NCBI GenBank assembly: GCA_024704765.1
Contig: JAKMXF010000222.1
Location: 124,001 to 188,000, forward strand
DNA: 64,000 bases
Reading direction: 5' to 3'
Origin: Oopsacas minuta
Taxonomy: Eukaryota > Porifera > Hexactinellida > Lyssacinosida > Leucopsacidae
Part shown: one piece after another, positions 59,420-64,000 of the stretch
Position numbering within the stretch: the first letter of the stretch is position 1
How the letters are laid out: each line of letters opens with the position of its first letter
Translations under genes and position numbers: made by a program
The notes under the pieces: model-generated
What the model saw: the letters and a program-made list of their open reading frames with translations, nothing else
Told to the model about the DNA's origin: nothing
Database searches by the model: none

Positions 59420-60475
59420 CTACTGCTGTTGAGTAGAGTTTCCATTGTAAGTATTGCTCTCATCGTCTTTATCTCTAAGATCTGATAATCGAAACATATT
59501 TCCTCGCCGGCCTATTACACGTGTTGAGCTGTTAGATTTCGCGTTTTGTGCAATTGAACTGGTATGTGTTGTGTCTATCTGGGGTTGTGTATTGTTTTGG
59601 TTTGTACGTGCTGGGAAGAAGTACGCGAAAATTGCCGCGAAAAATGCGAATATAGCAGTGAAAATTGGCCGTATGCTAAATTTCGCGATTTCAGTAACTG
59701 CAATATGTACAATCAAGCCAGAACCAGTTCGTATATCAAGATCCTGTAAGGTCATTACATCTTGATCTGGTTGGAATTCCTCTCTGGGGTGAGGACGAAT
59801 TATAGTAATATCTTTCAGTCCTGGGATTCTATCTCGAAGGAAATGTTTCAATTCTGCTAACGTATTCGTAGGTTGGAAAGAGTTGGAAATATGTGAACCA
59901 TCAGGAAGTGTAAATTTGATTCGACAATTATTGCTTATAATTTGCCGTTTTGTGACTATATTATCAGTAACCTTTGGCTCAGATTTCTTTACTGTAATCA
60001 TTGGCATAGGTTTGTCTTCTTGAACGATCTGTTTTTCAGTTTTCACCGTTTCTAAAATAGGTATTGGTTCGGGTTCGGGTAAGTTCACTAGTTCATTGAG
60101 TGGGTAGTAAACTTGATTGCTGTCATTTCCTCTCCCAATGTTCTCGAGGGAATATTTTAAAATTTTGATTAAATATTCCTGCGAAATTTCTCCCCTTATT
60201 GCTTCAACCACAACACCGTTTGAGGCTATAAAACATATGAAAGGGGGTGTACCCAACTTGTAAAAAGCCGCGAAATCATTGTAATTCTGAGAAGGAAATT
60301 TTATATCAAGCGTAATGGCATTGTTGTTACATAAAACTGTTTTCACCTGATTGGATTCAAAAATATTTTCATAGAATTTTCCATCTGAAATAATTGCGAT
60401 AAGTAAAGAACCTGTTGATTTCACCTTTTCTATAAAAGATGGAATGTTTGTATTTTCACTCTTTCCACTCGACAT
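59420..60475 (-). CDS. UBXN4: UBXN4/erasin, ER-anchored UBX protein
   Basis: p97/VCP cofactor of ER-associated degradation. Single exon, 351 residues (human 508). The N-terminal thioredoxin-like UAS region spans about 1-120 (GSLLIAIISDGKFYENIF, FCFIASNGVVVEAIRGE-like FICFIASNG). A linker follows, then the UBX domain at about 184-262 (RIKFTLPDGSHISNSFQPTNTLAELKHFL, EEFQPDQDVMTLQDLDIRTGSGLIV). A hydrophobic hairpin spans ~272-293 (RPIFTAIFAFFAAIFAYFFP), which inserts in the ER membrane from the cytosol. The tail is polar. The order UAS-UBX-hairpin is the UBXN4 signature. Confidence 0.92.
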   Translation of the reverse strand: MSSGKSENTNIPSFIEKVKSTGSLLIAIISDGKFYENIFESNQVKTVLCNNNAITLDIKFPSQNYNDFAAFYKLGTPPFICFIASNGVVVEAIRGEISQEYLIKILKYSLENIGRGNDSNQVYYPLNELVNLPEPEPIPILETVKTEKQIVQEDKPMPMITVKKSEPKVTDNIVTKRQIISNNCRIKFTLPDGSHISNSFQPTNTLAELKHFLRDRIPGLKDITIIRPHPREEFQPDQDVMTLQDLDIRTGSGLIVHIAVTEIAKFSIRPIFTAIFAFFAAIFAYFFPARTNQNNTQPQIDTTHTSSIAQNAKSNSSTRVIGRRGNMFRLSDLRDKDDESNTYNGNSTQQQ

Positions 60476-61148
60476 CTAAATCGTATTTATCGAGTAATAA
60501 TATATTTTTGGATGTATCTTGTGTATATTACTTTCAATAGGCTTTTTGGCTAGCTTAGAGAAACCAGTTTGATGCACTAATGAAAATCTTTTCAAATAAC
60601 TAATTTTTACAAAGTGCTGAGAGATGAGAATTATCTCATCTCCAGGGGCAATAACTATAGCTGATTTTATCTGAGAATATATTCGTATTTTATTTTAGAG
60701 TTTCATCTAAATTTTCATCAGATGATTTGTTTACGAGTTATTTATGTATTTATTCGATTATATTGTTTTCGCACATATATCTGACATTTTCCAACAAAAG
60801 CAGTTAGCCATGAAAGAAACTATAAATGACAATCTTTATTCCACAAAACAAGATTGAAATACTAAAGATAATAGATTTATAATTGAGTTTTTGAAACTCT
60901 CACTCACTTCTCAGGAAAACGAAGCAAGTTTATTTATGCTATTTGTATTTATTCGACAGATTTCCAATATAAATTCTCATTTAGCTACTCAATGACAGAA
61001 ATATATATATTTTCTAACAAATTTCTTACAGCAATCTCTTAGGAAAACATCTCAAAAGTTCAATATTTGTATGTTCTATAATTCTGTATATATTCACATT
61101 TTCACACCATTTATTTTGTACACATGACTCTGCATTTACCACCTAGAA
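60476..61148. promoter_or_regulatory. Divergent promoter region UBXN4/SLBP
   Basis: About 670 bp between two divergently transcribed genes, so it should contain both promoters. It is AT-rich; I see no clear CCAAT or heat-shock sites and no repeat. A weak self-complementary stretch (GAGATGAGAATTATCTCATCTC, 60620-60641) forms an 11-bp imperfect palindrome. Confidence 0.5.
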
Positions 61149-62444
61149 ATGTCTTATCGTAATGATGGAAAGAGTTATTACAAAAAAGAATACTATTCTA
61201 AAAACCCGAATAATTGGAGTAATAACAAATCACAAACGGACAGGTATCATTATTCCAAGTATGAACAGAATCAAAGGAAAAGTTACCAAACGAAAGATTC
61301 TTATTCAAATCACACAAAGAGCCATCACTCGGATTATAAAGAATATAAACAAAGTTTCGAGAACTCAAAATACACAACAAACTCGCGAAAATCCGCAAAA
61401 GAACCTTCAAATTCATCTCGTAAGAAGCAATCATGGAGTATTGAGAAAGATGGCGAAAAGCGCACTGAGAGAAGTTTCCTAGACTATATCGGGGTTGAGA
61501 CAGACGACAAAGTTATCGCGAAAAGACAACATCAAATAGACGCGGCCAAAGCTAGCCTCGCTTATGCTCGTTACTCGATGCTAGTAGCCAAAAACCAGAG
61601 AATAACTGATATGCCTCAAACTCCGAATAAGTTTATGAAAACAGACACAGATAGTTGGATGGAAACTATTAAAAAGTGGGTCAAGCAATTACGAGGCTGG
61701 CAATTCCCTGGAGCTATGTCCTTACCAAGTCCAGTTTGGGTCCCTGATGAGAAGAGAGAGCAAGTGAGCTCTCCTACACCTCCGTTACTTGATTATGAGA
61801 GCGAATCCTCCGTGGAGTCACGTAAAAAATATCGGCCAAAACGAGATATTTACTACGAGAAGAAAATTGAGCGAAAACGTAGACGTTCATTCACTCCTTC
61901 TCCCACAAGAGATCGTTCATACGCAGATAACTCGCATTATAAATACCCACGAACTTCTTCTGACAATTCTAAATACGGTCCTAGAGGTTATACCAAGAAA
62001 ATACACTATGAGGCTTTCTCAAACAGTGAAGATTTTATAACCAACTCGCCTAAAGTAGAAAGGAAGGTTTCGTACGTGAAAGATTATGGACCACGTTTTA
62101 CTCACTCAACACGAGAGGATAATTACAATTCGAAAGAAGATCTACGTTACAAAATGAAGTATAACAATTCAAGTCAGAATTACAGGAGTTATAGAAATGA
62201 TCATGAGCGTAGATCTTATACAAATATTTCCTGGAGTCCTGATAACTCACCAGTGAGGCAAGGGCACTCAAACACACACTATTCGCCTTTCGGAAGGCCG
62301 AGGAGTACGGATGGAATTCCTCGAGACCGCATGACCAGCCCGATTACTCCCCCTTCACTACGGAAAGAAATGACTCCAGAATTTGACATACCCGGGCAAC
62401 AATGGGAGATGGAAAACGAACTGGTGCTATTAGACGATGTTTGA
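61149..62444 (+). CDS. SLBP: Histone stem-loop-binding protein (SLBP) with long Tyr/Ser/Arg-rich flanks
   Basis: Single exon, 431 residues. SLBP binds the 3' stem-loop of replication-dependent histone mRNAs for processing and translation. The ~70-residue RNA-binding domain is at about 113-183: TDDKVIAKRQHQIDAAKASLAYARYSM, then PQTPNKFMKTDTDSWMETIKKWVKQLRGW. It includes the phosphorylatable TPNK motif and the Trp-rich helix, matching human [51 protein letters not shown]. The N-terminal ~110 residues and the C-terminal ~240 are rich in Ser, Tyr, Lys and Arg with Pro-directed sites (SPTPP, SPITPP). Human SLBP is 270. It has its own promoter in the 60.5-61.1 kb interval. Confidence 0.9.
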   Translation: MSYRNDGKSYYKKEYYSKNPNNWSNNKSQTDRYHYSKYEQNQRKSYQTKDSYSNHTKSHHSDYKEYKQSFENSKYTTNSRKSAKEPSNSSRKKQSWSIEKDGEKRTERSFLDYIGVETDDKVIAKRQHQIDAAKASLAYARYSMLVAKNQRITDMPQTPNKFMKTDTDSWMETIKKWVKQLRGWQFPGAMSLPSPVWVPDEKREQVSSPTPPLLDYESESSVESRKKYRPKRDIYYEKKIERKRRRSFTPSPTRDRSYADNSHYKYPRTSSDNSKYGPRGYTKKIHYEAFSNSEDFITNSPKVERKVSYVKDYGPRFTHSTREDNYNSKEDLRYKMKYNNSSQNYRSYRNDHERRSYTNISWSPDNSPVRQGHSNTHYSPFGRPRSTDGIPRDRMTSPITPPSLRKEMTPEFDIPGQQWEMENELVLLDDV

Positions 62445-62998
62445 CATGAAATTACAAAGCAGAAATACAAATGAATTGCTATGAATTTACTGATAGAATC
62501 GAATGCTAGTGCTTTATAGTTCGTAGATTAGTCTCTAATTACTCCTGATTATTAACTTGTTTGTTTCACAATGAAGCAAGTCAAATAAAGAATTATCTTT
62601 ATCTTTGGTACATATTGAAGACAAACCTAAGCACTTAATAGTTTGTTAAAAAGTGTGTTTATATTTATTTGAAACGGCTTATTTGGCTGATTTACTATCA
62701 GATATTTATTTGATCGTTTACAAAATCACTTTTTATAGTACCGGAATTTGTGTACAGTCAACTCCCGTTATATCGAAGGGACCGCGATAATTACTTCGAT
62801 ATAACCGTAGTTCAATATAACCAATAAAATGTATATATGTTACTTTGACTGTTTGGGACCATATTTGTACATTTTCACTTCAATATAAGTGGGTATTTCC
62901 ATATATTCGTGTCTGATATAACTGGAGTTGACTGTATTTAATAATCTTATTTGTTCAATGTTAGTATACACTTTTTCAAAGTTTTTATCCAAATTGCC
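62445..62998. other. Intergenic SLBP-caspase with intact family B MITE
   Basis: SLBP 3' flank, including the polyadenylation-like AATAAAG at 62585-62591. Then comes a complete family B element at 62754-62936: ACAGTCAACTCCCGTTATATCGAA on the left, GATATAACTGGAGTTGACTGTA on the right. The element has GGGACCGCGATAATTACTTCG and TTTGGGACCATATTTGTAC and is flanked by TA. It is the best copy from which to define the family. Confidence 0.85.
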
Positions 62999-64000
62999 AT
63001 GGAGAAAGATGCAGTACTATGTCATCCTCAACGAACAGACTTACGTGAACATTTCTATAAGTTCATCATGGATATATCACCTCATTTGCATGTAAGTCTC
63101 CTCGCGAAATACATGCAAGATTCTTTGAATGGTCATAATAGTACGAAGTTAATGGAAAAAATGACGAATATCGATTATATGAAACATTTATACAAACTTG
63201 GACTAATCCATCCTCGAAATATCGACTATATTTTAAACTTTGCCAACTACACGCGAAATGAAAACCTGCAGCATCATATAGTTTTGTATTATAGCGTAGT
63301 AGACGTTAGAGATGATTTGCTAATAGATGTTAATACGAAGTTCATGCTAACTAATGATAATCCCGGTTCCAGACAAAGTTATTCACTTCCCCCAAGAGAT
63401 GAAACCCGCGGTTATTCTAGCCAAACACAACCCTCCCATCTCCCTAACACTCAACTAATCTATGGGAATGAACCTCAACCTACTATCGCTACTAGAAGTG
63501 TTTACAATGACAACCAAAGGCCACAAATTGAGCAAGTTCATGAAGTTTTTCACTCACAAGAAGAAACCACTCAACCGTTCATATACCCTGTTGTGTTTAA
63601 TCGTCCGCACGGATTTTGTGTAGTGATAAACAATGAAGTATTCACTTCAACTTCCGGTTATGTACTCAATTCAAGGATTGGTACTTCAAAGGACGGGGAA
63701 CAGCTTGTGGATGCATTCAAATTCTTGAATTATAACACTGACTTATTCGAGAATTTATCATCACGGGAAATAATGGATTGCTTAAATTCTTATGCAAAAG
63801 CAGATCATACAACTTTCGATTCTTTCGTTTGTTGTATTTTGACTCATGGCAATGCAGGCAGTATATTTGGTTCTGATTCTGTTGAGATAAAATTGAATCA
63901 AATTTTCGATTTATTCCAAGTTAATTCAGCTCATACATTATCCGGCAAGCCTAAAATTTTCGTTATACAAGCTTGTAGGGGTACATATATTGATCAAGGC
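62999..64000 (+). CDS. Caspase with death-fold-like prodomain (3' end outside window)
   Basis: Open frame from ATG 62999 (MEKDAVLCHPQ) to the window edge, 334 codons, so the gene is cut. Residues ~1-100 are a six-helix-like domain (DLREHFYKFI, LMEKMTNIDYMKHLYKLGLI, NIDYILNFANY) resembling a DED. A ~95-residue Gln/Pro/Ser linker follows. The caspase p20 domain starts at ~residue 200 (GFCVVINNEVFTS, DGEQLVDAFKFLNYNTDLFENLSS). It has the catalytic His in CILTHGNAG and the catalytic Cys in VIQACRGTYID. The motif order is that of C14 proteases. A prodomain of this type points to an initiator-like caspase. Both catalytic residues are present; the p10 subunit is beyond the window. Confidence in the caspase call is high; for DED it is moderate. 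Confidence 0.88.
   Translation, partial: MEKDAVLCHPQRTDLREHFYKFIMDISPHLHVSLLAKYMQDSLNGHNSTKLMEKMTNIDYMKHLYKLGLIHPRNIDYILNFANYTRNENLQHHIVLYYSVVDVRDDLLIDVNTKFMLTNDNPGSRQSYSLPPRDETRGYSSQTQPSHLPNTQLIYGNEPQPTIATRSVYNDNQRPQIEQVHEVFHSQEETTQPFIYPVVFNRPHGFCVVINNEVFTSTSGYVLNSRIGTSKDGEQLVDAFKFLNYNTDLFENLSSREIMDCLNSYAKADHTTFDSFVCCILTHGNAGSIFGSDSVEIKLNQIFDLFQVNSAHTLSGKPKIFVIQACRGTYIDQG

Overview
This window is nuclear DNA from an animal with a compact, AT-rich genome. Most introns are about 50-100 bp and most intergenic gaps are a few hundred bp. The gene set is metazoan: an adhesion-type GPCR with GAIN/GPS and 7TM regions, a KRIT1-like ankyrin/FERM protein, a caspase with a death-fold-like prodomain, a tetraspanin, TTLL4, katanin p80 and SLBP. 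My best guess is a demosponge of the Amphimedon type. This is inference from gene density, intron size and a nuclear TilS-like gene, which would suit a mitochondrial genome that keeps tRNA-Ile(CAU). No prokaryotic, viral or CRISPR feature was seen.

Layout. 0-12 kb, mainly + strand: the 3' part of DNAJC13/RME-8, TTLL4 and KATNB1. INTS10 and a 62-aa membrane microprotein lie on the - strand inside one TTLL4 intron. 12.6-27.6 kb, all - strand: GORASP, AP2S1, SUCLG2, TADA1, two tandem PI-PLC-X-like paralogues, a SAM-domain protein, SEC13, a tetraspanin, RAE1 and ATP23. 27.8-28.7 kb: a minisatellite with opposed arms. 29.0-41.2 kb, - strand: one large adhesion-GPCR gene. Its extracellular part was built by tandem duplication of a ~2.17-kb block of about seven exons (four copies plus a remnant). 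41.2-47.9 kb is gene-poor, holding one divergent annexin, a palindromic MITE and a ~600-bp near-perfect palindrome. 47.9-60.5 kb, - strand: FAAP24, a short STI1/Hop, GRWD1, MOB4, a TilS-like enzyme, an SH3 protein, KRIT1-like and UBXN4. 61.1-64.0 kb, + strand: SLBP and a caspase cut by the window end.

The genes are mostly housekeeping functions and form no evident pathway cluster. Membrane traffic is well represented (DNAJC13, GORASP, AP2S1, SEC13), as are nuclear RNA and chromatin functions (INTS10, TADA1, RAE1, SLBP, GRWD1), tubulin modification and severing (TTLL4, KATNB1) and mitochondria (SUCLG2, ATP23, probably TilS). Four of the genes are WD40 proteins.

At least four families of short terminal-inverted-repeat elements (MITEs) fill introns and intergenic gaps. 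The strongest regulatory signal is a pair of textbook heat-shock elements just upstream of the STI1/Hop gene. The most unusual items are the tandemly expanded GPCR ectodomain, the 600-bp palindrome, the nuclear TilS, and the INTS10/microprotein pair nested in TTLL4 with overlapping stop and start codons.
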